From NCBI GenBank assembly GCA_031002005.1, contig JARYHS010013630.1, positions 241,807,539 to 241,871,538 on the forward strand: a stretch of 64,000 bases of DNA, in the 5' to 3' direction. Below the pieces are notes generated by a model, which was not told where the DNA came from, ran no database searches, and saw only the letters and a list, made by a program, of their open reading frames with translations. A program made the position numbers and the translations under genes. How positions within the stretch are numbered: position 1 is the stretch's first letter; each line of letters opens with the position of its first letter. Of the stretch, positions 23,641 to 35,037 are shown piece by piece. Origin of the DNA: Vandiemenella viatica (taxonomy: Eukaryota > Arthropoda > Insecta > Orthoptera > Morabidae).

Positions 23641-25315
23641 ATCAATTGTTGCGGATGATTATCATCATTTATGTATATCTATTAACTTTGTTTTAGATTT
23701 CCTGTACACCACCCTTGTAGAGATAAGTATGTTGCCTAGGCATCTATATTCCCTCCATTTCCCGTGGATATATAGATTATATAATCTTCAAGGCTTTGCT
23801 GTCGGATTGAGCTTTTGGCGATGAACACTGCCACCATCTTCCTGCCTGGTGTCAACCAGATCTGCACTGTCAGTAACTGACGCCAACGCAGCTTTTAAAG
23901 ACTCTCCCCACAACCCTTCTCCGTAGTTCCCGCCAACTGTGGCTCCATATTGCTCCCATAATGCTGGGTAGCCAATCTTGACACTCTGTCTTGAAATGAG
24001 GTTGTCTTGACAAGACCAAGCTGACTTTCTGGCATCACTAAGCCACAGGCCCGATTCTCTGTTATAATGTCATTATTCAGCCATATTCAGTGGCTTCTCT
24101 TATGTCTGAATCTCAAAAGAGTGAACACTTTCACATTGCCAATATCCATGCAATGTGAAAGTTCTGGCAGAGTACCATTTTGTTTTGAAGTTTGAGTACC
24201 AGGGTCCTCGTTAGCAGCTTCTTTCATTTTGACCTTCAGATGCTTCCAGCTGTTATTAACATCATCTTTTTAATGTATTGCATTTTTATTTCCCTGCAAG
24301 TATTTTTGCTTCACAACTTGATTCCATATTAATTTTTTGTTCTTGTGTAATTAGTCTTATTGTCTTTCCTATCATTACTTTTATTTTGATTTTTGTGTGT
24401 AATAGTTTGTGGTCATTTACTACATGATGGAGGTTTAACATTTTTGTGTTCTTTTTTTGGTTTAGACAAGTATGTCTGTTGGTTGGTATGCAATAAATCA
24501 TTGTTTTTTGGCCACCTTTTTGTCAAACATTAACCTACATTTGGCTTAATGATTGAAAATGTTTTTGTTTGTTGCTTGAACATAATTTTCCACTGCTATC
24601 TGTAACATCTTTGTCAAACATCTGTTTGACACATGGTATTATTTCTTTACAAATTGGACATCAAAGTCTTTGGTAATGAAATCTGTCCTTGTGGCAGTGA
24701 CTCAATTGTATCTTTGAAATAGTGATGATACATTTGCACTTTTTTTTGTTTATTGCTGTCTGGAGAATATCCAAATGTTACATTTATCTTTTCAATCCCT
24801 ACGCATATTGTAATGACTAAAATATATAGAGAATAGTTCATGTTTTCTAGGTTTGTGTTTATAGTTTACGGCTGTAGCTACTACTGCTTTGACTCAGTCT
24901 TATTTTTCTACTTCACTGCAAACCATCAAATAGTTAGTGTGCCCATTTTGGCTTTTATCTTGTTGTCTTATATAGTGCATATGTCATTGTGATCACCCAT
25001 AGTTTTCTTGTTCTCAGTTATTGGATGCCTTAATGTTTTGATTTTTGAAGGGTAACACATCTGTTTTCTTCTATCCAATCTCCTGATTTGTTCATGTGTT
25101 ATCATCCTTAAATCAGTCCAATTTCTGCAATTTTTCAATGTTTTTATTTTAGGCTTAGTGATAACCTGATGCAGGACCCCTCATCATTTGTATAGCTTAT
25201 GAACTGGCAACATCTTGTCCAGTCCACCCAGAAGACTATGCCAGAAATGATATATACTCTGGAGAGATTACTAGATGCATCAAAAACAAAAGATTTCAGG
25301 GTGTGAATGAGATGA
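23641..25315. other. Intron sequence, no gene seen
   Basis: A GC-richer patch (about 23830-24060) contrasts with the surrounding AT-rich DNA and could be a PLE 5'/terminal fragment, but no diagnostic motif is visible. The rest shows nothing recognisable. Confidence 0.3.
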
Positions 25316-25405
25316 AATTTTTATTTATTTATTTTTATTTGGCATTTAACCTTTAGGTCTTAAAGCCATACATGTGCTATTAATTTCCTCTAAATTTTTA
25401 GGCTA

Positions 25406-26286
25406 TTATTTTTCACAAAAGTATATATTAAATGGTATATATTGATACTTTCTGTGGCCAGTAAATATTGTAAGTTGAGAGGTAACTTGTTTCCCTCTTC
25501 TGAGAGTTCTTTCATAAAATTTGTGTTGCTGTCCCATTTTCTTGCATCCAAAGAACATATGGTTGACTTCGCATTCAACCTCATCTTCATAGTCACATCG
25601 GGGTGATTCAATTGCTTTGATTCTATATAGGTGGGCGGGAAAGAAGCCATGGTTAAACTTTAACCTGGCTATTGTAGTTACTAGTCCTCTTGATGGGGAG
25701 CCTTTTTGGTGCCACTGGGATGTTGGTACATGGGGGTGGATGCAGGCGTAGTGGTGACCTCTGAGTTGTGATGTTTCCGACCATTCTCTGTTCCGTTTTT
25801 CTTTGCAGTATTTCTTAAAGTGGTTTGTAATATCTAGCCCCAGTATCTTCATTTCTTCCTCACCCATCCTTATAGCACTCTTTGCTAGGCGGTCTGCCTC
25901 TTCATTACCTGGTATGCCAACATCTGCTTTTATCCATATCAATATGACTTCTTTGTTCAGGTCGGTGATTTGATTGAAGGTCTGTATGATTTTCATTGTC
26001 AAATAGCTACTTCGATTATCATTTTTGAAAGCCAAATTTTTTGCAGAGATGATTTGGAATCAGATAATATCACTATGGTCCTTTTGGACGGCCGTAATCC
26101 GTATTCCAGAGCTTTCAAGATGGCCAGCATTTCCACCGTATAATTGGAGGCTTCCTTTCGAAGCTTGTACATTTTTGAGACCTTTTCCTTTAGGATGATA
26201 TAGACACAGCCAGCTGCTGCGCATGCCTTAGCACCATCCATGTAAATTTCGATAGCCTGAGGCCATTCTTCCAGATATCGCGCCAC
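25406..26286 (-). pseudogene. LINE RNase H and C-terminal domain
   Basis: Two overlapping minus frames (26286-25999 and 26035-25406) together cover an RNase H domain. Visible catalytic blocks are IEIYMDGAKA (Asp), ASNYTVEMLAILKALEY (Glu), VILSDSKSSLQ (Asp) and WIKADVGIPGNEEADRLAK (final Asp). The usual histidine of W-x-x-x-H-x-G-I is aspartate here. A frameshift near 26010-26030 separates the two halves. Downstream is a cysteine/histidine tail (C-D-Y...C-E-V-N-H-M-F-F-G-C) typical of LINE C-termini. The domain would remove RNA from the cDNA hybrid in a live element. Confidence 0.75.
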
Positions 26287-26447
26287 TAATTGTTTGTTAA
26301 TTTCTGCATTTTCGCCAAATGGTGCATCAAATCGGACTGTAAGGTTCGTGGTAATTGTCTCATAGTTTACTTCAAAGTAAGGCAGTTTCCTAGTGGTATA
26401 TACATATTTCTGATATTGTTGTATTTTCTGGAAAGTGTATATATATA

Positions 26448-27875
26448 CACAGACGGAAAAAAAAATCCCAACACCAAGAAAAAATTATTGTAGAGTAATG
26501 AAATTTGGACAATGCATTTGTCAAGTTAACATGTTTAATTGATTAAATTTTCAAGATCACAGGTTAATTTAAGCTCAAGAAAATGCATTTCAAATGTGAA
26601 ATACTGTTAAATTAATAGCCGGTGTAACCTCCAGAATTTTGAATGCAAGCCTGCAAACGTGAATGCATTGTGTCATACAGGTTTCGAATGTCACTTTGTG
26701 GTATGGAGTTCCATGCTTGTTGTACTTGTGCTGTCAATACTGGGACGGTCAGTGCTGGCTGTGGATGATGCTGGAGTTGTCGTCCAATGATATCCCATAC
26801 GTGTTCAATTGGAGACAGATCTGGTGATCTCGCAGGCCAAGGTAACATGTCGACACTCTGTAGAGCACGTTGCGAGACAACAGCGGTATGAGGGCGAGCG
26901 TTATCCTGTTGAAAAACTCCCCCTTGAATGCTGTTCATGAATGGCAGCACTACAGGTTGAATTACCAGACTGACGTACAAATTTGCAGTCAGTGTGTTTG
27001 GTATAACCACAAGAGTGCTCCTGCTGTCATAGGAAATTGCTCCCCAGACCATGACTCCAGGTGTAGGTCCAGTGTGTCTAGGCCGCAGACAGTTTGGTTG
27101 CAGGCGTTCCCCTGGCCTCCTTCTGACCAACACTCGGCCATCACTGGCACCAAGGCAGAACCTGCTTTCATCAGAAAACACAACAGATCTCCACTCCGTC
27201 CTCCAATGAGCTCTGGCTTGACACCACTGGAGTCGCAAACGGCGATGGCTTGTAGTCAGTGGAATGCACGCTACAGGGCGCCTGGCTCGGAGCTGTCCTT
27301 GAAGTAACCGATTTCTAACAGTTCGTTGTGTCACTGTGGTACCAACTGCAGCTCGAATTTCTGCCGCAGACGCAGTACGATGCGCCACAGCTGTACGCCG
27401 AATATGGCGGTCTTCCCTCTCAGTAGTGCCACGTGGCCTCCCGGAACCCGGTCTTCTTGAGGCAGTACCATACCTTGACCACTGCACCCAACAATCATGC
27501 ACAGTGGATACATTCCGGCCAAGTCTTTCTGCAATATCGCGAAAAGAAAATCCACCTTCTCGTATCCCTATTACACGACCTCGTTCAAACTCGGTGAGCT
27601 GTTGATAATGGCTTCTTCGTCTTCTTAAAGGCATTCTTGGCTAACATCAACTCACTATGTCAAATCTCAGCGGTAAATAACGTTCACAAACTTTACAGCG
27701 CGTATTTAAAGCAAACCTGATTTGCAAGCTCTGAGTAGCGCTACTAGCGCCACACTTATGCGCGAAGCGCGAAATTTGAATCGATGTCATCTTTCAGATG
27801 TATAAACACGCCTACCAAATTTCGTTTATCTAACACAAGTCTTTCTTGGTGTTGGGATTTTTTTTTCCGTCTGTG
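26448..27875 (-). mobile_element. Tc1-like transposon, apparently complete
   Basis: Terminal inverted repeats starting CACAGACGGAAAAAAAAATC are found at both ends (left 26448; right, complemented, ending at 27875), each next to a TA duplication (26446-26447 and 27876-27877). The inverted match CACAGACGG...CCCAACACCAAGAAA runs about 35 bases and continues imperfectly for about 60. The total is 1428 bp. It contains one open transposase frame and sits inside the LINE at 25316-28400, so it is younger than that LINE. Confidence 0.9.
26612..27634 (-). CDS. Tc1-family transposase, open frame
   Basis: A 340-residue transposase of the Tc1 branch of Tc1/mariner; it cuts and pastes the element at TA sites in the nucleus. 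N-terminal paired-like helix-turn-helix DNA-binding region, residues about 10-125 (ERGRVIGIREGGFSFRDIAE, then GRNVSTVHDCW), with a GRPRGT AT-hook-like link. The catalytic core has VFSDESRF (first Asp), FQQDNARPHTA (second Asp) and SPDLSPIEHVW (Glu). I count 32 residues between the second Asp and the Glu, two fewer than the usual 34. The length is normal for the family (about 340) and no stop is present, so it may be intact. The ATG at 27634 gives MPLRRRRSHY, a plausible basic start. Confidence 0.92.
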   Translation of the reverse strand: MPLRRRRSHYQQLTEFERGRVIGIREGGFSFRDIAERLGRNVSTVHDCWVQWSRYGTASRRPGSGRPRGTTEREDRHIRRTAVAHRTASAAEIRAAVGTTVTQRTVRNRLLQGQLRARRPVACIPLTTSHRRLRLQWCQARAHWRTEWRSVVFSDESRFCLGASDGRVLVRRRPGERLQPNCLRPRHTGPTPGVMVWGAISYDSRSTLVVIPNTLTANLYVSLVIQPVVLPFMNSIQGGVFQQDNARPHTAVVSQRALQSVDMLPWPARSPDLSPIEHVWDIIGRQLQHHPQPALTVPVLTAQVQQAWNSIPQSDIRNLYDTMHSRLQACIQNSGGYTGY

Positions 27876-27879
27876 TATA

Positions 27880-28390
27880 TGGGTGGCTTTGTATGTTTCC
27901 AGAATCGTTCGTGGGCACATGATTCACTAAGATCCTCGATCTTTTTGATAATTGTGCTATTCTCAATTTGCATGTTTTTTTTTATCAGGAATTTATATGC
28001 AAGAAATTCCCACCTGATGTGAAAAGGTGGTTCCATTGCCTCCACCTGAAGTGTGTTTGTTGGTGTTGATGCCATCGCCCCATAACAGAGTCGTAGTGCC
28101 TTATATTGGCATTTATCGATCATACGCAACAGCTGTTTCAATGCAGTTCCAAAGATTATGCAACCATAATCCATGTGTGAACGAATCAGTGCCTTATAGA
28201 TAGTGAAAGCCATTTTGGGGTCCATCCCCCATGTTGTTCCTGATGTGACCCGCATGATGTTCAGTGCTGAATCACTCTTTCTAATTACCTGTTTTATTTA
28301 CTTGTTCCACCGCATGTTACTATAAATCACTAGCCCAAGATATTTCACTTCTTTCTTGCATGGAAAACTGAGGCCCCCTACCGTGACAGA
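27880..28390 (-). pseudogene. LINE RT C-terminal (thumb) segment
   Basis: Minus-strand remnant upstream of the Tc1 insertion. VTSGTTWGMDPKMAFTIYKA, then RSHMDYGCIIFG, is the family block following the RT palm, and the degenerate VGGLSFPCKKEVKYLGLVIY near 28380-28310 is the preceding motif. A later ALRLCYGAMASTPTNTL block continues toward the RNase H at 26286. The last residues of the annotated open frame (27830-27875) are Tc1 terminus, not LINE. Confidence 0.7.
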
Positions 28391-28400
28391 TTCTTCGCAA

Positions 28401-28803
28401 AATTACCAGAAGCAAATTACTGACAGGGTAGAGAAATAAGAATAATGTTTAAAAGAAAGAATATTGAAAAGTAGGTACAAAGTAACAAATCTGAATAGAA
28501 TAGGTGCATATTTGAAGCATTGTGGATGAATTACCATCAGGCGTGAGAAGTATGGGATACTATGGAAAATGATATAACAGATGATGAAGATAAGCTAGGG
28601 AATTATGAATAAACAATCAAATCAACGAATATAGGAAGCAGGTAGAATGACATTTATAAGGAAACAACAAAAAGGCATTGAAAAGATCTTTGGAAATGAA
28701 AAAGTTCTGTTTCTTCATTAATCTTCAGGATTACTATATATATCACCTTTTGAAATGGTGATGAGAATAAGCAGTTATATATTGGTCACCAGAACTCTAT
28801 AGT
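28401..28803. other. Intron sequence, no gene seen
   Basis: Purine-rich, AT-rich sequence between the LINE and the foldback element. Nothing recognised. Confidence 0.4.
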
Positions 28804-29347
28804 ACAGGCATTTTAGACAGATTTTAGGGGTAACCTAAAAAAAAAAATAATGTAGAGCTGAAATTTGTCACAGACATTCCTTAGTACCTTAGAAACAAGT
28901 ACTAAAAAGTTCCCACCTCTAGGTTGTCCGCGTCATAGTGTTTTTTAGGTCAAAAGTGCCAAATCTGTATAAACTCGTTGTAAAATTTAAAATGTCAGAC
29001 TCTGTAACGTTTTATTGCACCCTAGGTAATTAGGATAGACTAACCACTGCATAAAAGTGTAATATTGGCACTATTATTATCTAAAAGTAAAAGTATAGTC
29101 ACAGTTTATCATGAAGACTGTACGAAACATAACTTTTTTTTTCAATTTCTTTGCATTGCGGAAAAACTGTCAAAGTTACCAGGTCGGGACCTCAGATAAA
29201 AGTTGTAGTACACACTTTCAGCATTAAAATGGTATATCATTCATCCCTCTGCGACATATGGTTGTCGAGATACACGTTGAAACAAGCACACGTGAATCAA
29301 CGCTGGGCCGAGAGCTCCACGCGCCGCTCCCAGGCCATTATGGGTAT

Positions 29348-31327
29348 TGTAAGCACTTTAGAATTTTGGTGAATTCTAGCTCCTTAGCTTAGGTATAAGG
29401 GAGGAAGTAGAGTCTTAGTCAACAGATAGTTTTCGTTGCATACATAGGTTAGGAGAGGGACGGTTTATGTAGCAAGCTCATACCATAACCTAACTGACAA
29501 AATAAACCCTTTCAGAAGCAGTAAAGACATTCAATAGTTAATAAAAGACCTAGATAAACTTTCTATAATAGTAAGAGAATGTTATTTTGAAAGCAAATAG
29601 GATAATTCCCATTAAATCAGTTTTCAAACAATAAATTTCTGCCACATGATAATTTCACTATTTCTAAACAGTTTTAAACGCAGAAAAAACTTTCAGTATT
29701 TAATAGAAACACTTAATAAACATTCATGTGAAATAGAATAATCAATAATAGTTCAAGTTGTAAACAATGGACTTCTGTTATATGAGCCTTTCATCATTTC
29801 TAAACCATTTTAAAAGCAATAAAGTCACTCAACATTTAATAAAAACACTAAACCAACTTTTTATAAGAGTATAGAAACCTCTTACTAACCTGAAGATGGG
29901 TAATCCATAATAATTCCAAATAGTAGATTTTTGTTACATAAACATTTCACTATTTCTGAACACTTTTAAACAAAGTAATCTTAAAGGAACAATAATTTAA
30001 AAGAAAGTTAAATTCACTAAAATTCCGTAGTTTCTGGACGTGTAAATAACTTAAATAAATCTCTAAACACTTCGTTGAATGCACTTCACTTTTAAGAATT
30101 TTTATCACAGAATCCTAGTAAGCTTTCGAATTAAAAAGTAGATTTCCTGAAAGAGCTAAAAATCTAGTATCACATATTTTAATTTCAGATCATTTCATGC
30201 AGTAGAACAGATTTTATAAAGATTCTAAAGATTATTTCGTCATAAAACCATGTGCTCGACTTAGGAATTTATTACAACCGATAGAAGTTAGTGCCAGAGA
30301 TAAAACAACTTTCAAAATACGTACTTTAATTCAGAGAAAATTCTGGTAATTTTAATTTTTCAATAAAAACAATAGAAGAAAAGTTATTAACAAAAAACCA
30401 TTTGGTAATTTACTTGTCCAAGCTATAATTTCATCATCTAGCCACCAATCTCGGTAAAATTCACACCACTAAACTCAGGAATTTTTGGAGAACACTTTGA
30501 CACTGATTTTATTTAGGTAACTTGCAGTTAAGCAAAATTTTGAGAAAAATTGAGAAAATTCAAAACACTCAGGGATTTTCCCGATCGCGTTAAAGTGTGT
30601 TACTACGTGGAAATGGAATAAAGGTATATACACTCACTCTAAACTTCCATCTGAACTTCTAGCAGATAAGTCTAGACTTCTGTAAACTTTGAGCACTTTT
30701 TCATATCTCAATCAACTGCACATTTTTACAAATCGTAGGTAGAAAGTTGTGATATGGCTGTGATGTCATTGGTTTGGCCACTTCCTATATAAGCTCGGGC
30801 TTACATGTGACCGTGCTTTTTTCCGTGGAGTACTATGTTAAGTTAACCTGCGCAAGTCTTGTATCGGAGTGGGTAGGAAGCCGGTTGAAAGTTGGCGCTA
30901 CCGAGTCGGCCATGTTGGTACTTTGGTGTGATAGCCTGCTGGAATAATGTCTGCTAGAACTTTGAATTTCTGAAAAGGGGTTTTGGTTGGTAATTTCTCT
31001 CCTCTATCTGCAATATTTTGGAAACGAGTGTTCGATTTGCCTACTCAACTGTTTAATGCAAATTTTAGTAAATGTGATTTTGAAAATAAAACTTTGAATT
31101 TTTCTGAAAGTGGACTGTTATAATTTAGTAGAAGAACCTTTTCTAGATTTGTCATTTAGAAACAGATCAAGTGGCGACCTTCAAGCATTTAAGTTGAGTT
31201 TCTAGTAGGCTACATGGTCAAATTCAAATTATTTTGTGAAAATTCCACAGAACTTTCCAGCCACGTGAACTTTTAGTTAAGGCACTAAGGCAATACTACA
31301 AACCCGGTATCAGCTTTGGGTGTTACA
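29348..31327 (+). mobile_element. Solo LTR, 1.98 kb
   Basis: Begins TGTAAGCAC, ends GGGTGTTACA (TG...CA with short inverted TGTAA/TTACA ends), and is flanked by the 4-base duplication GTAT (29344-29347 and 31328-31331). The uninterrupted right arm of the foldback (34190-34205) shows the empty target, which makes the boundaries secure. A TATA-like CCTATATAAGCTCGG at about 30785 on the + strand fits an LTR promoter and suggests + orientation. No internal protein region is present, so a single LTR remains after recombination. Short blocks are shared with 228-1140 and 55190-56769. Confidence 0.75.
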
Positions 31328-32639
31328 GTATTAACCTGAAAAAAATATAATGTAGACCTGAAAATTGGTACAGATATTACTTTGTACCTAAGAATCATGA
31401 TTGAAAAGTCCCCATCTCTGAGGTGTCCTCTTCATAGTTTTATCAGGGCAAAAGATTTTAATTAGAGTTTAAATGTCATAATCAGTATAAATGTCTTGTA
31501 GGTCTTAATATATCAGCTTTTGTATCATTTAATTGCACTATAAGTAATTGGAAAAGCTAATTATTAAAAGACGCCATGGTTTTGGACATAATTATTGGAC
31601 AGAAGTAAAAAAAATCTCACAATTAATAGTGAAACAGGTACGAAATATGACTAGTTTTGTAACAAAGTCAGATTTACTAAAAACTATCGAAGGCCTGTTA
31701 TCAAATTTTCAGAACGCAGTTTTAGCATTGAAATGGTGTATTCATCATGTTTTTGTGACAAACTGTTGGTGAGATATCATCGAAACATTCGAAACAATGC
31801 GCAGAGCTAAGCATGAGCGCCGTTCCACTTACCATTCCTCTTCTGTCTGCATCATTCTAATCTCTTTGAACAGTGCACTGATATTTTGTGCCCTTGGCAT
31901 TACATAGAAACTGCAGAAAGAAACCTTGAAAATGATTAATCATTTTCCTAAATTATACAAATTTTTATGAAAATCTTTGAATGAAAATTAATGTTCAACT
32001 TCATCATCGTACTCATTATCTGAACTATTATAGGTGACTTTTTCGCATGCAGATCTTCGGCAATGTCCACACATTAATGAACACTCCAGCCCACAACGCA
32101 CACATTCAAATCTATTTCGCAGATGTTCTTACAATTGCAGGGCACCAAATTGAGGAGATGATCCGGAGCAGGTGCAAGTCAGTTAGTCACTAGCTCAAGA
32201 GCTCCATTCTGAATTTTCCAGCCCCAATCTTCAGGACCTAAAGAATTTCTTAGCCATTCTTGAATCTTTAAGTATATTCGTAGAGAATGGATGGCCAATG
32301 TACCATATATTCGTAGAGAATGTCGCTCACATGCTGCATTTCTTGGTGGAAGAGATGCAGTGACTGGTTGGGTTGCGAACTTACGCCTGTATTTTATTAC
32401 CAGAAGTTCATGGATATTTTGACACTGAGATTAAAAATTGTCATAGTGGGCAACGGCAAACGATGGATCTGAACACATGACAACAGAAAGAGAGGAGCGT
32501 CGTCGATGTGCCGGGGGGAAAACATCTGTCAGTGTTTTCGCTCACCACAACACGGTTGTCACTTCACGCCAAGCTGAGCTTTTGAAAAAACTATTATAAC
32601 ATAAATTAACATAAATCAGCTAGTCGAATTACTTGTAAA

Positions 32640-33560
32640 CAAATTCAAGACTGTGGGTCATCATGACATTCAGTGTAAAGGAGATGCAGATGCCAGCATT
32701 GCATTGTTTGCACTTAATTATTGCAGGGGTCAAGATGTATCGGTCATTTCCAACGATACGGATGTCCTCGTTTGTAGCAAGACTTAGTGAAAGCAGTCGT
32801 ATAAATGTAGTTCACCCTGTCACAAGCAAAACTGTTAGTAAGGTCTTCAACATGGCAGAACTCTGCAAATCCATCACAAACGTGAAAAACTCCGCACTCT
32901 ATTGTCATGGATTCACTGGGTGTGATACTGCCAGCGCTCTTTTCGGCAAAGGAAAAAAAAATGAGACTGGCAGTTATTGAAGGGTTCTGCAGTACTGTGT
33001 GACAAAGTGGAAATATTTGAACATCCCAACGCACAGAAAGAAGACATATTATCCGTAGGAAAGACTTTTGCCGTTTCCCTCTGTGACAATTTTATATCTC
33101 GTGTCAAAATATCCATGAACTTCTGGTAATAAAATACAGGCGTAAGTTCGCAACCCAACCAGTCACTGCATCTCTTCCACCAAGAAATGCAGCATGTGAG
33201 CGACATTCTCTACGAATATATGGTACATTGGCCATCCATTATCTACGAATATACTTAAAGATTCAAGAATGGCTAAGAAATTCTTTAGGTCCTGAAGATT
33301 GGGGCTGGAAAATTCAGAATGGAGCTCTTGAGCTAGTGACTAACTGACTTGCACCTGCTCCGGATCATCTCCTCAATTTGGTGCCCTGCAATTGTAAGAA
33401 CATCTGCGAAATAGATTTGAATGTGTGCGTTGTGGGCTGGAGTGTTCATTAATGTGTGGACATTGCTGAAGATCTGCATGCGAAAAAGTCACCTATAATA
33501 GTTCAGATAATGAGTACGATGATGAAGTTGACATTAATTTTCATTCAAAGATTTTTATAA
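32640..33560 (+). pseudogene. XPG/PIN-like nuclease-type TE protein relic
   Basis: Broken + strand coding region. Pieces in order: GDADASIALFALNYCRGQDV and VISNDTDVLV (an Asp-x-Asp acidic site), then after a frameshift YCHGFTGCDTASALFGKGKK near 32910-32965, FAVSLCDNF near 33070, EWLRNSLGPEDWGWKIQNG near 33265, LAPAPDHLLNLVPCNCK near 33350, and a cysteine cluster CVRCGLECSLMCGHC near 33425-33470. This order (DTDV, GCDT-SA-GKGK, WGWK, C-terminal Cys-rich tail) is one I recognise from repetitive arthropod and cnidarian proteins with an XPG/PIN-like fold. A link to the XPG-carrying Academ superfamily is inference. Part of the same coding sequence is repeated in inverted form in the left arm (32430-31950). 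Confidence 0.6.
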
Positions 33561-34898
33561 AAATTTGTATAATTTATAATTTTGGAAATTGTTTCATCAT
33601 TTTCAAGGTTTCTTTCTGTCAGTTTCTATATAATGCCAAGGGCACAAAATCTCAGTGCACTGTTCGAAGAGATTAGAATGATGCAGACAGAAGAGGAATG
33701 GTAAGTGGAACGGCGCTTATGCTTAGCTCTGCGCATTGTTTCGAATGTTTCGATGATATCTCACCAACAGTTTGTCACAAAAACATGATGAATACACCAT
33801 TTCAATGCTAAAACTACGTTCTGTAAATTTGATAACAGTCCTTCGATAGTTTTTAGTAAATCTGACTTTGTTACAAAACTAGTCATATTTCGTACATGTT
33901 TCACTATCAAATGTGAGATTTTTTTACTTCTGTCCAATAATTATGTCCAAAACTATGCCGTCTTTTAATAATTAGCTTTTCCAATTACTTATAGTGCAAT
34001 TAAATGATACAAAAGCTGATATATTAAGACCAACAAGACGTTTATACTGATTATGACATTTAAACCCTAATTAAAATCTTTTGCCCTGATAAAACTATGA
34101 AGAGGACACCTCAGAGATGGGGACTTTTCAAGACATGATTCTTAGGTAGTAAGTAATATCTGTACCAATTTTCAGATCTACACTATATTTTTTTCAGTTA
34201 AATACCCATAATGGCCGGGGAGCAGCGCGCGGAGCTCTCGGCCCTGCGTTGACTCACGTGTTCTTGTTTCAACGTGTATCTCGACAACCATATGTCACAG
34301 AGGGATGAACCATATACCATTTTAATGCTGAAAGTGTGTACTACAACTTTTATCATATGTCCCGGCCTGGTAACTTTGACAGTTTTTCCACAATGCAGAG
34401 AAATTTTATTTAAAAAGTTATGTTTCGTACTTCCTTCATTATAAAATGTGACTATACTTTTACTTTTAGGTAATAATAGTGCCGATATTACACTTTTATG
34501 CAGTGGTTAGTCTATCCTAATTACCTAGGGTGCAATAAAACGTTACTGAGTCTGACATTTTAAATTTTACAATGAGTTTATACAGATTTGGCACTCAATC
34601 CATAATTTAAGCCCTTTTGACCTAAACAAACTATGACGCAGACACCCTAGAGATGGGGAATTTGTAGTAATTGTTTCTAAGGTACTAAGGAATGTATGTG
34701 ACAAATTTCAGCTCCACATTATTTATTTTTATTTTTTTAGGTTAAAACCTAAATTGCCTGGGCTGTTAAAGCAGTGTGGTCCCTAGCAAAAACAGCCATC
34801 ATTTTTCGTCCAACTTTCCCTCTGTAATTTGGGAGTACAGTGTTTTATATTTCATGTATTTTTATTTTTAACTAATATAACTGTATCACTTACCACAG

Positions 34899-35037
34899 AA
34901 TGAAACTGGTATGAAGACAGCAGATAAAGTAGCTTTTGCGTGCATGTTCCTGTCTGATGTTCAGCTGGCAGATTATATAAGACATTTAACAACAAGCTTG
35001 ACAGCAGATGGTGAATTGTCTGGTTTTCTTCTCACAG
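34899..35037 (+). CDS. MIOS: MIOS exon, KVAFAC segment
   Basis: A 139-base internal exon between a TTACCACAG acceptor and a GTTTGT donor. It starts in phase 0 and ends one base into a glycine codon. It reads NETGMKTADKVAFACMFLSD, then VQLADYIRHL, and ends SGFLLTG. Human MIOS, from memory, has the corresponding VAFACKFLSD and GILLTG with the same spacing. This is part of the alpha-solenoid between the WD40 propeller and the zinc-binding C-terminus. It lies just 150 bases beyond the foldback element, so that element sits directly upstream of a constitutive splice acceptor. Confidence 0.9.

Larger units (their letters stand above)
25316..28400 (-). mobile_element. 5'-truncated LINE split by a Tc1
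   Basis: A minus-strand non-LTR element of the RNase-H-bearing (I/R1-like) kind. Reading 28400 to 25316: the end of the reverse transcriptase (28390-27880), the Tc1 insertion (27875-26448), then a linker and RNase H (26440-25406) and a 3' end with an AATAAATAAATA-type tail near 25340-25320. Removing the Tc1 joins PPIY at the right flank to IHFPENTT or an adjacent frame at the left flank, so the Tc1 entered at a TA with little other damage. No intact frame spans the whole. Confidence 0.75.
28804..34760. mobile_element. 5.9-kb foldback element
   Basis: Very long inverted repeat. Outer arms: 28827-29347 against 34198-34745. Inner arms: 31332 to about 32495 against about 33040-34197. In the right half the two segments abut; in the left half a solo LTR (29348-31327) separates them. 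The outer and inner segments are themselves diverged direct repeats of each other (AACCTGAAAAAAATATAATG-type start, then TTATACTGA/TTGCAC and AATTAGGATAG/AATTGGAAAAG blocks in the same order), so each arm is built of subrepeats. The possible outermost ends are CAGGCA (28804) and TGCCTG (34760). I find no target duplication. The ~550-bp centre plus the inner right arm encodes a decayed protein (32640-33560). Confidence 0.8.

Noticed and set aside
26870..27307. 145-codon + strand frame opposite the Tc1 transposase
   Set aside because: Shadow of the transposase on the other strand, with no family features.
31548..31772. 74-codon + frame in the foldback arm as a gene
   Set aside because: Lies in arm sequence whose inverted copy (33750-33985) does not keep the frame.
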